DNA of 64,000 bases from assembly GCA_002151545.1 (NCBI GenBank), contig CP021237.1, positions 4,030,001-4,094,000 on the forward strand, read 5' to 3'. The position numbers were made by a program, and so were the translations under genes. The notes beneath the pieces were generated by a model. That model saw only the letters and a program-made list of their open reading frames with translations, searched no databases and was not told where the DNA came from. Of this stretch, positions 44,158-52,805 are shown piece after piece; position 1 is the first letter of the stretch, and the number at the start of each line of letters is the position of its first letter. This DNA is from Sphingobacteriaceae bacterium GW460-11-11-14-LB5 (GTDB lineage: Bacteria > Bacteroidota > Bacteroidia > Sphingobacteriales > Sphingobacteriaceae).

Positions 44158-45561
44158 TTAAAACAAAATGGTATAATTTAACTTAGTTCCAATAGCTACG
44201 ATAACTTCTTTCTTGCCATCAACTTCTCTGATTACGGGTTTAGCAGATCCTTCAGCAAGCTGGATATAGTAAGATTTATCATCAATCAGGTATAAACCTT
44301 TGGCCACTTCTTCGATATTGGAAGCGGTTGCCAAAAGGAAATATAAATCTTTTGATGGTTTATCAACAGCAATTTCTCTGGTTAAACCCTGTCCATTTTC
44401 CATCACCTTAACGGCATCGGTAACATTTGTTCCATTAATGATATACTTAAACTCCGGACGGTCTTGTTTATCCATTACATAACCTTTGGTTTTGAAACCT
44501 GTACCGGCGGTATCGGCAATCCATTTAGCCTGATCGTCGGCTAATTTTGCAACGGCCAGAACAGGTTTTTTAGTGAAACGGGTAACACTGCCCAAAGCAC
44601 GCGAAGTTCCGTTTCCGCGGCCATCCCACATCGGCGTTGCATCGATAAAATCACCGTGCCATCCCTGTAACAGGGTACCATTATCTAAATCGTAACTATA
44701 GGCAACTTTTTCTGGTCCGCCTACCGAAATAGCGTGTACCGAACGTACCCTTGGTGCCACATCAACAAAACTTCTGATCATGTTGTTGCTTGCTGCTTCA
44801 ATATAAATTGGATCAGCGCCACCGTTTTGATTTGGTTTTGGAATTTCTGATAGTTCGTTGATTTGGATATTTCTGAACGCTACCGAACCATGATCGCCTT
44901 GTAAACGTAAAGGTCCTTTTGCTTTTTCAGCGCCAGCAGCTCCTCTGGTTGCACCAAATAATTCAACATTTTCATGGATCAGCACACCGTTTAGTTCTGC
45001 ACTGATGATTTTAGCATTTTGTGTTTTCTTTCCTGATGCATCAAATTTTGGTGCCTGGAAGATAATTTTAATGTGCTGCCATAAACCCGGCGCTTTACTT
45101 GCATTTTGACGGGGAGCAACACCACCAAATCCTTTTTCGGCTTCTGGTTTGCTATCGTCCCAACGTTGGTAAATACCACCATTGTTTGATGAACTTGGAT
45201 TTTTAAGGCCCCAGGCATCGTCAATCTGGATTTCATAATTACCTTGAAGATAAATGCCTGAATTTGTTCCTTTTGCTGTTAAATAATCTAATTCTACTGC
45301 TACATCGCCATATTCATTTACGGTGTATAAATCGGAACCCGCTTTTTTCGCGGTAGATTGATTAATCAATATCCCTTCGCCTTTGGTTGTTTTTAAAACA
45401 TTTTCGGCATTTAGGTCGGCCACCACATTTTGGGCCAATGACCATGAATTTGAAGGGTTTTTAAAGGCTGAAAGATCTTTGAGATCAATACGCTGGCCAA
45501 ATGCCAACAGGGTTCCGCAAAGCCAGAAAATGGCTGTAAAACCCGTCTTTGAGATGTTCAT
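44158..45561 (-). CDS. 3-keto-disaccharide hydrolase-like (DUF1080) protein
   Basis: This 467-residue protein has a signal segment (FTAIFWLCGTLLAFGQ) and an N-terminal laminin/GH16-like DUF1080 domain (about 25-235). DUF1080 features include VAVELDYLTAKGTNSGIYLQGNYEIQIDD and GGVAPRQNASKAPGLWQHIKIIFQAPKF, and the domain ends PLRLQGDHGSVAFRNIQI. DUF1080 proteins include enzymes cleaving 3-keto-glycosides. A second C-terminal part of about 220 residues (SVHAISVGGPEKVAYSYDLDNGTLLQGWHGDF) has no assignment I recognise. Directly downstream is the dehydrogenase/cytochrome gene, suggesting an oxidise-then-cleave pair. Confidence 0.75.
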   Translation of the reverse strand: MNISKTGFTAIFWLCGTLLAFGQRIDLKDLSAFKNPSNSWSLAQNVVADLNAENVLKTTKGEGILINQSTAKKAGSDLYTVNEYGDVAVELDYLTAKGTNSGIYLQGNYEIQIDDAWGLKNPSSSNNGGIYQRWDDSKPEAEKGFGGVAPRQNASKAPGLWQHIKIIFQAPKFDASGKKTQNAKIISAELNGVLIHENVELFGATRGAAGAEKAKGPLRLQGDHGSVAFRNIQINELSEIPKPNQNGGADPIYIEAASNNMIRSFVDVAPRVRSVHAISVGGPEKVAYSYDLDNGTLLQGWHGDFIDATPMWDGRGNGTSRALGSVTRFTKKPVLAVAKLADDQAKWIADTAGTGFKTKGYVMDKQDRPEFKYIINGTNVTDAVKVMENGQGLTREIAVDKPSKDLYFLLATASNIEEVAKGLYLIDDKSYYIQLAEGSAKPVIREVDGKKEVIVAIGTKLNYTILF

Positions 45562-45608
45562 ATACTTGGTTTGTTAGTTTTAGCCTAAAGCTAGATATTT
45601 CATTTAAA

Positions 45609-45640
45609 ATCCATCGGATAAATTACTTTACCCGATGGAT
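45609..45640 (-). terminator. Hairpin after the first GH92 gene
   Basis: ATCCATCGG pairs with CCGATGGAT, 9 bp, with a 14-nt loop whose TAAA...TTTA ends can extend the pairing. It lies between the GH92 stop and the DUF1080 gene start, separating the two transcripts. The U-tract on the minus strand is weak. Confidence 0.55.
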
Positions 45641-45650
45641 AATTATTTTT

Positions 45651-47939
45651 CTATTTTTCTGTTGATAATGAATAAGGGAAATCAGCTGGATTTGAACCTC
45701 TGGTTTTATTCGGTGTTGCTGTCATGTTGAAATTTAACACCGCACCTTTTTGCAAACCACTGTGGCTGATCCAATTTTTAGAATAGGCTTTACCATTCAT
45801 CTGTAATGATTGGACATAACGATTGTTATCGCTATTGGCCGCCGCATTAACCACAACAGTCTTACCATTTTCTAAAGTAATTGTTACCTTTTTGAACAGA
45901 GGCGCACCTAAAACATACTGATCAACCGCTGGTGTTACCGGGTAGAAACCCATTGCCGAGAAAACATACCAGGCAGAAGTTTGTCCGTTATCTTCATCAC
46001 CGCAATATCCATCAGGAGTAGCTTTGTACATTCTGTTCATGGTTTCTCTCACCCAATATTGGGTTTTATAAGGCGCACCACCGTAGTTGTACAGGTAAAT
46101 CATGTGTTGGATCGGTTGATTGCCATGTGCATACTGGCCCATGTTTGCAATCTGCATTTCGCGGATTTCGTGAATTACACCACCGTAAGCGCTCTCATCA
46201 AATACCGGAGGCATAGCGAAAACTGAATCCAGTTTGGTTACAAATTTACTATGGCCTCCCATTAATCTGGCTAAACCGTCAACATCCTGAAAAACCGACC
46301 AGGTATAGTGCCAGCTGTTACCTTCGGTAAATGCACCACCCCATTTAAACGGACTGAAAGGGCTTTGGAAAGTTCCATCCTGGTTTTTGCCACGCATTAA
46401 ACCCGAAGCCGGATCGAAAAGATTCTTATAGTTCATGGCTCTTTTCTTATAGATATCGATCTCTGATGCTGGTTTACCTAAAGCTCTTCCTAATTGATAA
46501 ATGGTAAAATCATCATAAGAATACTCTAAAGTTTTAGCTGCATTTTCGTTCTTTTTCACATCGAAAGGTACATAACCCAATTCATTGTAATATTTAACAC
46601 CATCGCGGCCAACAGCTTCCATCGGACCTTCGTTGTTTGCACCATGTTTTACAGCCTGCCATAAGGTTTCAATGTCGTAACCCCGCATACCTTTAATATA
46701 AGCATCAGAAACTACCGAAGCAGAGTTGTTACCCACCATAATGTTTGCATAACCCGGGCTGCTCCACTCTGGCAACCAGCCACCTTCTTTATAATCGTTG
46801 ATTAAGCCCTGTTGCATTTCCTTGTTAATTGAAGGATAAACCAGGTTTAAGAAAGGATATAATGCCCTGAATGTATCCCAGAAACCAGTACCAGCGAACA
46901 TATAACCTGGTAAAACCTGTCCGTTGTAAGGACTCCAGTGTACGATCTGGTTTTGTGCATCAATTTCATATAATTTATTTGGGAAGAACAACGTGCGGTA
47001 CATTGCAGAATAGAATGTACGGGTTTGATCAATCGTGCCCCCTTCAACTGCAATTTTACTTAATGTTTTGTTCCAGGTTGCTCTACCTTTTGCTTTTGTG
47101 GCATCGAAACCATCATTAGCCAGTTCTCTTTTTAGGTTTAAATCAGCCTGCTCAAAACTGATAAACGAAGAGGCAACTTTTGCAATTACCTGCTCGCCTT
47201 TTTGTGTAGCGAAACCAATAACAGCGCCAGCATGATCTACCGTTAATTCTAAATCTTTATCGTTAAGTTTTTTATCATCCCAGGTTTTGGCCAATTTGAA
47301 ATCTTTGTTGAAATAGATGACAAAGTAATTTTTGAAGTTTTTAGGCAGCGGACCACGGGCATATTTAGTGGTATAACCAATAATTTTTCTTTCGGCCGGA
47401 ATAATTTTAATGTACGAGCCTTTATTCTGCGCATCTACGACCACATAAGCACTATCCGTTTTAGGGAAAGTAAACCTGAACTGGGCAGCACGTTCTGTTG
47501 GCGTAATTTCGGTTGTTACATCAGCGTCTGCTAAGTACACACTGTAATAATATGGCTTAGAAACCTCTGCTTTATGGCTGAACCAGCTGGCACGCTCATC
47601 ATCTGTGAATTTTAATTTACCCGTAACTGGCATAAGCGCAAAAGCGCCGTAATCGTTCATCCAGGGCGAAGGCTGATGTGTTTGTTTAAAGCCACGGATT
47701 TTGTCGGCATCGTAAACATAAGCCCATCCATCGCCATTTTTACCAGTTTGTGGCGTCCACATGTTCATTCCCCAGGGCAAACCAATTGCCGGGTAGGTGT
47801 TTCCGTTAGATAGTGATGGTTTGGATGCTGTTCCCATTAACGGGTTTATCCAATCTACCGGATCTGTAATTTTGCCTATTGTTTGCGCGAAGCTGGTTGA
47901 CGCCGCAACACTCAATAAAGCGATAAATAATCTTTTCAT
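45651..47939 (-). CDS. GH92 family alpha-mannosidase-like enzyme (copy 1)
   Basis: This 762-residue secreted exo-acting glycosidase has a signal peptide (MKRLFIALLSVAASTSFAQ). GH92 enzymes are calcium-dependent inverting mannosidases. Conserved blocks are NPLMGTASKPSLSNGNTYPAIGLPWGM, GFKQTHQPSPWMNDYGAFALMPVTG, GTGFWDTFRALYPFLNLVYP and FTEGNSWHYTWSVFQDVDGL. HGNQP (605-609) and GDEDNGQTSAWYVFSAMGFYPVTP (from 647) follow. In many alpha-1,2-mannosidases I recall the HGN motif as HGNEP; here it is HGNQP, as in copy 2, so the linkage may differ. Confidence 0.93.
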   Translation of the reverse strand: MKRLFIALLSVAASTSFAQTIGKITDPVDWINPLMGTASKPSLSNGNTYPAIGLPWGMNMWTPQTGKNGDGWAYVYDADKIRGFKQTHQPSPWMNDYGAFALMPVTGKLKFTDDERASWFSHKAEVSKPYYYSVYLADADVTTEITPTERAAQFRFTFPKTDSAYVVVDAQNKGSYIKIIPAERKIIGYTTKYARGPLPKNFKNYFVIYFNKDFKLAKTWDDKKLNDKDLELTVDHAGAVIGFATQKGEQVIAKVASSFISFEQADLNLKRELANDGFDATKAKGRATWNKTLSKIAVEGGTIDQTRTFYSAMYRTLFFPNKLYEIDAQNQIVHWSPYNGQVLPGYMFAGTGFWDTFRALYPFLNLVYPSINKEMQQGLINDYKEGGWLPEWSSPGYANIMVGNNSASVVSDAYIKGMRGYDIETLWQAVKHGANNEGPMEAVGRDGVKYYNELGYVPFDVKKNENAAKTLEYSYDDFTIYQLGRALGKPASEIDIYKKRAMNYKNLFDPASGLMRGKNQDGTFQSPFSPFKWGGAFTEGNSWHYTWSVFQDVDGLARLMGGHSKFVTKLDSVFAMPPVFDESAYGGVIHEIREMQIANMGQYAHGNQPIQHMIYLYNYGGAPYKTQYWVRETMNRMYKATPDGYCGDEDNGQTSAWYVFSAMGFYPVTPAVDQYVLGAPLFKKVTITLENGKTVVVNAAANSDNNRYVQSLQMNGKAYSKNWISHSGLQKGAVLNFNMTATPNKTRGSNPADFPYSLSTEK

Positions 47940-47976
47940 TTGTTGTGTTTGTGTTTTTTATATGCTTGTATTTATT

Positions 47977-48645
47977 TTAAACTCCTGAATTTTTAACATA
48001 ATCTGCCCAAAGTGCATCTAAATCTTTACCCGTTAATTTTGTCCAGATATCTTTGGTGTAGGTATGGTCTCTTAAAGAAGCATCAACGGTTTTAATAATA
48101 CCTGGTTTTACACTTTTCTCCATCCAGGCAAAAAAACCTGCAGTGATGCGATAACTGTTTTTATAGCTATGATCGGGCTTTAATGCTGGTAACGACCATT
48201 TAGCGCCGGCATTATCGACACCGAATTTATAGCGGGCATAATCAGCAATCCCTTCTGTTAACCAGCCCGGGCCAACGCTTCGGCCATAGTCTTGCACAAT
48301 GTGCATTACCTCGTGGGTTACGACATCAATATCTTCAGGATGTTTCACCATCCAGATCGAACTGAAGGTTACTTTACCATCAGCAGTTGCCGCTACCCCT
48401 TTGTAAGCCGTATCTACAAAAAATTTCACTTCTTTTATGGTGGCTGGATTATACTCTTTTGCTAGTTTTGGGTAAACTTCGAAAAATGTTTTGATTAACC
48501 GCTTTTTCAACTGAGGATCTAATTCCTTAAAATTGCTCTCGAACGATAAGGTATAACCACTCTTCTTTGTTATGTCTTGTGCTTTTAAAGCTGAAAAAGC
48601 CGTAACCAGCATTACGAAAATCGAAAAAGTAAATATTTTTTTCAT
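47977..48645 (-). CDS. Basic-secretory-protein-type metalloprotease (short copy)
   Basis: The protein is 222 residues from ATG 48645. An in-frame ATG at 48690 would add 15 polar residues before the signal (MKKIFTFSIFVMLVTAFSALKAQ). HEVMH (111-115) is a zinc HExxH motif, and GWLTEGIADYARYKFG (128-142) supplies the third ligand region. This layout is that of the plant basic secretory protein family, found in secreted bacterial proteins. It is a likely secreted protease. A LacI-type operator-like site lies about 75 bp upstream of the start. It is a paralogue of the next gene. Confidence 0.82.
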   Translation of the reverse strand: MKKIFTFSIFVMLVTAFSALKAQDITKKSGYTLSFESNFKELDPQLKKRLIKTFFEVYPKLAKEYNPATIKEVKFFVDTAYKGVAATADGKVTFSSIWMVKHPEDIDVVTHEVMHIVQDYGRSVGPGWLTEGIADYARYKFGVDNAGAKWSLPALKPDHSYKNSYRITAGFFAWMEKSVKPGIIKTVDASLRDHTYTKDIWTKLTGKDLDALWADYVKNSGV

Positions 48646-48717
48646 CTGTTTATATTGGTATTGGTGAATGGATTTTACTTTGGTTAGCATGTTTAGTTCT
48701 GCAAAATAAATATAATA

Positions 48718-48733
48718 TGTAAAACGATTTAGT
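48718..48733 (-). promoter_or_regulatory. Degenerate LacI-type operator upstream of the short BSP gene
   Basis: TGTAAAACGATTTAGT differs from the TAAAACGTTTTA core by one base in the centre. It is the only such site between the two BSP protease genes, placed in the promoter region of the 48645 gene. Confidence 0.5.
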
Positions 48734-48892
48734 AAATGTTCAAAAATTTTACTTTAGTGATTATTATTTTTACAAAACAGCGTGTCATCATTTCGGGGGA
48801 AGTGCACCAGGGTTGAAAAATTTTGCTGGATGGATCGCTCCATTTCACTGCGTTTTAGTCGAGATGACGACCGTTCTGTGTAAATAAATTTC

Positions 48893-49873
48893 TTATTTTT
48901 TGCTGCTATAAGTAAGGCTTACCTTTTGCGGTTCTTTACTGTAATCTTCCCAAAGCTGGTCGACAGTTTTTCCGGTCAGGGCTGCCCAGGATTGTTCATT
49001 ATATTGATGCGCTCTTAACTGCTGATCTAAAGTAGCAATTAAGCCTGGTTTAACATTTTGCTCTAACCAGGCAAAAAACCTGGCGGTAATGCGGTAACTG
49101 TTTTTATAATTCTGCTTTGCATTATACTCCGGCAAACTCCATTTAGAACCTACATTATCAACACCATATTTATAGCGTACATAATCGGCAATACCTTCGG
49201 TGAGCCAAACCGGGCCTGCACTATAGCCATAACCCTGTACAATATGCATGGTTTCGTGTGTTACCACATCAATATCGGTTGGATGTGCTTTCATGTAACC
49301 GGCACTGAACAAAATTCTGTTTCCACTTGCCTCTGCCACTGCTTTATAGGCGGTATCTACTACAAATAACACATCATGTGTCGATTTATCGTTAAATGTT
49401 TTAACTAAGGTTGGATAGATTTCGAAATAAGTAGCGATCAACTTTTTTCTTAACGCCGGATCTAAGTCCGGATCTTTGCTGATAAATGTTAATTCATAAC
49501 CTTTGTGTTTTTCTTTACTGTAAGAAACCCAGTTTTTTGAGAGTGCGGAAAACAGTTCCTTTTGGATTTTCTTTTGTGATTTATTTTTAACCCACTGGCT
49601 GTTTACTTTAATTTCTCCAGCTTTGGCTTTTATTGTTGGCGTTTCTGCTGTTACCAGATCTAACACTACGCTTCTTTTGGTACGGTATCCATCTGCCTGG
49701 GCAAATTTTGGATAGACCTGAAAAAAAGCCGCCTTAAGTTTGGCATCTACTATCGCATTGGTAGCACTGTCTTTATCGTTAATGGTAATTTTGTATTCTC
49801 TTTCTCTATTCTGAGCAAAAGTATTTGCACCTATAAAAGATATAAACGCGAGAAATAATAACTTCTTAATCAT
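48893..49873 (-). CDS. Basic-secretory-protein-type metalloprotease with extra degenerate N-terminal module
   Basis: This 326-residue protein has a signal peptide (MIKKLLFLAFISFIGANTFAQ). Residues about 125-320 closely match the 48645 paralogue: HETMH at 206-210 and PVWLTEGIADYVRYKYG. Residues about 27-115 look like a decayed copy of the N-terminal half of the same domain. YKITINDKD...AAFFQVYPKF parallels YELTFISKD...ATYFEIYPTL, and IKVNSQWVKNK parallels ILFSAGYMKAH. No HExxH is present in that first module. It is probably a secreted zinc protease. It lies downstream of the HExxH lipoprotein and SusCD. Confidence 0.82.
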   Translation of the reverse strand: MIKKLLFLAFISFIGANTFAQNREREYKITINDKDSATNAIVDAKLKAAFFQVYPKFAQADGYRTKRSVVLDLVTAETPTIKAKAGEIKVNSQWVKNKSQKKIQKELFSALSKNWVSYSKEKHKGYELTFISKDPDLDPALRKKLIATYFEIYPTLVKTFNDKSTHDVLFVVDTAYKAVAEASGNRILFSAGYMKAHPTDIDVVTHETMHIVQGYGYSAGPVWLTEGIADYVRYKYGVDNVGSKWSLPEYNAKQNYKNSYRITARFFAWLEQNVKPGLIATLDQQLRAHQYNEQSWAALTGKTVDQLWEDYSKEPQKVSLTYSSKK

Positions 49874-49899
49874 GATTTTTTTGTGTGGGTTTTGAAAAG

Positions 49900-49934
49900 C
49901 AGAAATGATCTTGCTGTTGGCAAAATCATTTCTG
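49900..49934 (-). terminator. Perfect 10-bp hairpin between protease genes
   Basis: CAGAAATGAT and ATCATTTCTG pair perfectly around a 15-nt loop between the HExxH lipoprotein stop (49955) and the BSP protease start (49873). The minus-strand U-tract is interrupted, so it may be an attenuator or RNA-stability element rather than a full stop. Confidence 0.5.
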
Positions 49935-49954
49935 TGGGTTTATTATATTGTAAT

Positions 49955-50926
49955 TTAATAGGTAATAGCTGGAAAATCGATTTTAGCTTTGGCCAGCATT
50001 GGCGCCCAGTCTGCTCCTTTTTCGTCTTTCGATCCAAAAGCTGTTAATGCAAGCGGTGCCAAATCTGCTTTCGCTGCCCCGCTCCAAAAGTGAATAAATT
50101 CTCCAAAATTCATTTTTCTGGTATATTGCTGATAGCTTTTACCTTGTACAGTGATTTGTTGTTTAGGAAATTGTTGAGACAACAAGGTAAAGAAACCATT
50201 TAAAACCTTTGCTTTACCGTAGTTTTCATAAATTGGAAGAAACCAATTCTTGAACCACTGTGTGCCTGCCTTAGGATAACTGTCGGTAACGGTCATCATT
50301 TTATTGTACCAACGTTGTGCATCAGCGGTTCTGTTTAAGCCTAAATACACATCGTATTGATAAATCTCCATCCACTTACTATCATGCCAGATATCGAAAG
50401 CCGGCGATTCTTTTACCCCTTTTGATGCGCCTTCTACAATATGGCCGATTTCGTGCGTAGATAAATCAATGTCATTATCAATGCCAGTGGTCCAGGCATC
50501 AAGGCTACTGGCGCCGCAATCGGTTACGTTTCTATAATCGTGCCCTGCATCCAGATAAGTACCCGGGTGCCCCCCGCTATATTTACCTGCATGATAAATT
50601 ACAAATAAGCGGCTATCATCTCCGAATTTACCATAAGTTTTTTTGGTATAGTTCCAGGCTTCGGCCATATATGTTTTTGGCCAGGCAACAGTGGGTTTAA
50701 CATCGCCGTCGTAATAAACCACTACGCTGGTATCGTAATAAACACGGTTTAGCAACTGAACATGTTCAAACCAATGCTCCTTCCATGTTTTAGGTGGTGC
50801 ATCTGGCGGATCTACGCTTTCTACGAACGGTGGCGCTGGCTTTACGGTTTCTAATGGTGCATTTTTACTGTTGCAGGCTAATACAGCAAACAGCAAAATT
50901 GCCGATAACGATAACATGTTTTTCAT
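49955..50926 (-). CDS. Lipoprotein with HExxH motif, putative metalloprotease
   Basis: This 323-residue protein starts with a lipoprotein signal (LLFAVLACNS) and a proline-rich linker, so it is probably surface-anchored. HEIGH (158-162), preceded by NDIDLST and followed by IVEGASKGVKESPAFDIWHDSKWMEIYQYD, gives a zincin-like site. The glutamate in KWMEIYQYD is a possible third ligand. I recognise no named family. TYGKFGDDSRLFVIYHAGKYSGGH and a tyrosine/tryptophan-rich C-terminal half are distinctive. It follows SusD in the operon across a hairpin, which suggests it processes the peptide part of the substrate. Confidence 0.6.
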   Translation of the reverse strand: MKNMLSLSAILLFAVLACNSKNAPLETVKPAPPFVESVDPPDAPPKTWKEHWFEHVQLLNRVYYDTSVVVYYDGDVKPTVAWPKTYMAEAWNYTKKTYGKFGDDSRLFVIYHAGKYSGGHPGTYLDAGHDYRNVTDCGASSLDAWTTGIDNDIDLSTHEIGHIVEGASKGVKESPAFDIWHDSKWMEIYQYDVYLGLNRTADAQRWYNKMMTVTDSYPKAGTQWFKNWFLPIYENYGKAKVLNGFFTLLSQQFPKQQITVQGKSYQQYTRKMNFGEFIHFWSGAAKADLAPLALTAFGSKDEKGADWAPMLAKAKIDFPAITY

Positions 50927-50951
50927 AGCGGTAGTATTAATGGGTTAAAAA

Positions 50952-50976
50952 AGCACCAGGTGAAACACCCGGTGCT
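50952..50976 (-). terminator. Hairpin with U-tract between susD and the HExxH lipoprotein gene
   Basis: AGCACC pairs with GGTGCT and GGTG with CACC, with one mismatch between and a three-base loop. It is followed on the minus transcript by six U residues. It lies 10 bp after the SusD stop and 26 bp before the next start, inside the operon, so it probably reduces rather than abolishes downstream expression. Confidence 0.75.
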
Positions 50977-50985
50977 ATATGGATT

Positions 50986-52800
50986 TTACCAGCCTGTATT
51001 CTGAACGACTAATGGTACTTTTTGAACCTCACCGTTTGGTATAGGCCATAAATAATGTTTCTTATCAAATACACGAGATTCAGTAGTTACCACATTGTAA
51101 AAGCCATCGGCAGCATTCTTTTGAATATTTAAACCTAAAATTACTTTATCTGTAGTTTCAGCAATTTTCCACCTTCTTGTATCAAAATAACGATGAGATT
51201 CAAAAGCAAGCTCAACCCTTCTCTCTCTTCTGATCGCATCACGCATATCAGCGGGGATAGGCAATGCATTAGCTCCAGCTCCATATTGAGGAACACCTGC
51301 ACGCTCACGGATTTTATTTAAATAGATTAAAATATCTGGATTACCTGGATCAGATTCATTTAATGCTTCTACATAATCTAAATAGATCTCTGCAAGGCGG
51401 ATAAAAATATTTGTTCTACCACCAGTACTCCAACCACTTAAAGAAAGATTTTTTCTTTGTGTATAGCCTGTTCCTGAGTAATCGGTATTACTGATGCTTC
51501 CTTTACCTGCATTTCCGTTAAATTCGAAACTGGTTATCAAGCTAGAATTTGGGTTAATCCATTTTCTATTGGTATAGGTTATCCCCACATAAAAACGTGG
51601 CTCTCTCCCCACATACATGTTGCTAACCTGTCTTGTAACATTGTCGTCAGGCGCCTGAAAGCTGGTAAATCCACCTGTTTCACTATAACCCGAAAGCGGA
51701 TCATCAGTTGATCTTCCATTAGCCATGAAATACGCTCTTACCAGTTGCTGAGAAACTGACAGGAACGACCCTCCTTTATCACCACCAGTTCCATTGTTAT
51801 GGTTAGGTGCCATGTTATATTGTAAATTGGTGATATCGGCGTTACCTTTAGCAAAGATCACCTCCGAATTCCAATCGGTTAACATTACATCTCTACAAGA
51901 AAGGAATGCAGTAAGAAAAGGAGTGGTACCTGTTTTAACATACAGCGTGAAACTAGGAAAGGTTGTAATGAAAGATTTAGCCGCATCAGCTGCTCTTTTC
52001 CATTTTGCAGCACTAGCCGTTTGACTAATTAATTGTTTACCATCTTTATTCTTAAGATTTGCATAGTCTGTATTTCCGTTAAATAAGGGGCTGGCTGCTG
52101 TTAATAAAACCTGTACTTTATAGGCTTGTGCAACTGCTTTGTTAACATGACCATAATCATCGTTCGATACCGGAATAGCAGGCAAATTTGCAGTTACAGC
52201 ATCAAGCTCACTTACAATATAATCTACACACTCATCGAATGAATTACGAGGCTTACTTATCGTTTCAATCGGTGCATCTGCAGCTATCGGCTCATTACCC
52301 AATAAAATTACCGGACCGTATTGACGCAGCAAATAATAATAATAAATGGCTCTGATTGCTCTAGCTTCATTGTAATACCTGGAAATAAAATCAACCCCAT
52401 TTAAATTACAGTCTGTACATTTGCTAACGTTCGCCATAAAATTACTCGATGCCTGTATACCTCTGTAATATAACTGCCACATCGTATTTACCTGTCCTGT
52501 TGTTGCATCCCAGTTACCACTATTAAGGTTATTTGAAAAACTACTTGGCAAGGTGTAATCTGCTTCATCCGAAGCGCCTGTCCATGGACCCGCTGTATAA
52601 CCATTTGCAGGAAAACGTTGCTGCATTTCATCTGGTAAGGTAGAGTAAACGTTTGCAAGTAACTGATCTACGGTAGCTTTGGTGGCAAACGATTCGTCAA
52701 ATGTTAACCTGTCGTTAGGTACCTGATCCAGGAATTTTTTGCAACCTGCATTACTTAAAACCAGCAAGGTTGCTATTGTGAATATATATATCTTCTTCAT
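50986..52800 (-). CDS. RagB/SusD family nutrient-uptake lipoprotein
   Basis: This 604-residue surface lipoprotein caps the SusC transporter at the next gene and binds glycans. The lipoprotein signal is VLSNAGC. The SusD fold is seen in LDQVPNDRLTFDESFATKATVDQLLANVYS, the TPR-like EARAIRAIYYYYLLRQYGPVILL, and the C-terminal GRTNIFIRLAEIYLDYVEALNE and IRRERRVELAFESHRYFDTRRW. It begins 6 bp after the SusC stop. It is the only SusD in the window with its SusC partner visible. Confidence 0.95.
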   Translation of the reverse strand: MKKIYIFTIATLLVLSNAGCKKFLDQVPNDRLTFDESFATKATVDQLLANVYSTLPDEMQQRFPANGYTAGPWTGASDEADYTLPSSFSNNLNSGNWDATTGQVNTMWQLYYRGIQASSNFMANVSKCTDCNLNGVDFISRYYNEARAIRAIYYYYLLRQYGPVILLGNEPIAADAPIETISKPRNSFDECVDYIVSELDAVTANLPAIPVSNDDYGHVNKAVAQAYKVQVLLTAASPLFNGNTDYANLKNKDGKQLISQTASAAKWKRAADAAKSFITTFPSFTLYVKTGTTPFLTAFLSCRDVMLTDWNSEVIFAKGNADITNLQYNMAPNHNNGTGGDKGGSFLSVSQQLVRAYFMANGRSTDDPLSGYSETGGFTSFQAPDDNVTRQVSNMYVGREPRFYVGITYTNRKWINPNSSLITSFEFNGNAGKGSISNTDYSGTGYTQRKNLSLSGWSTGGRTNIFIRLAEIYLDYVEALNESDPGNPDILIYLNKIRERAGVPQYGAGANALPIPADMRDAIRRERRVELAFESHRYFDTRRWKIAETTDKVILGLNIQKNAADGFYNVVTTESRVFDKKHYLWPIPNGEVQKVPLVVQNTGW

Positions 52801-52805
52801 GATGA

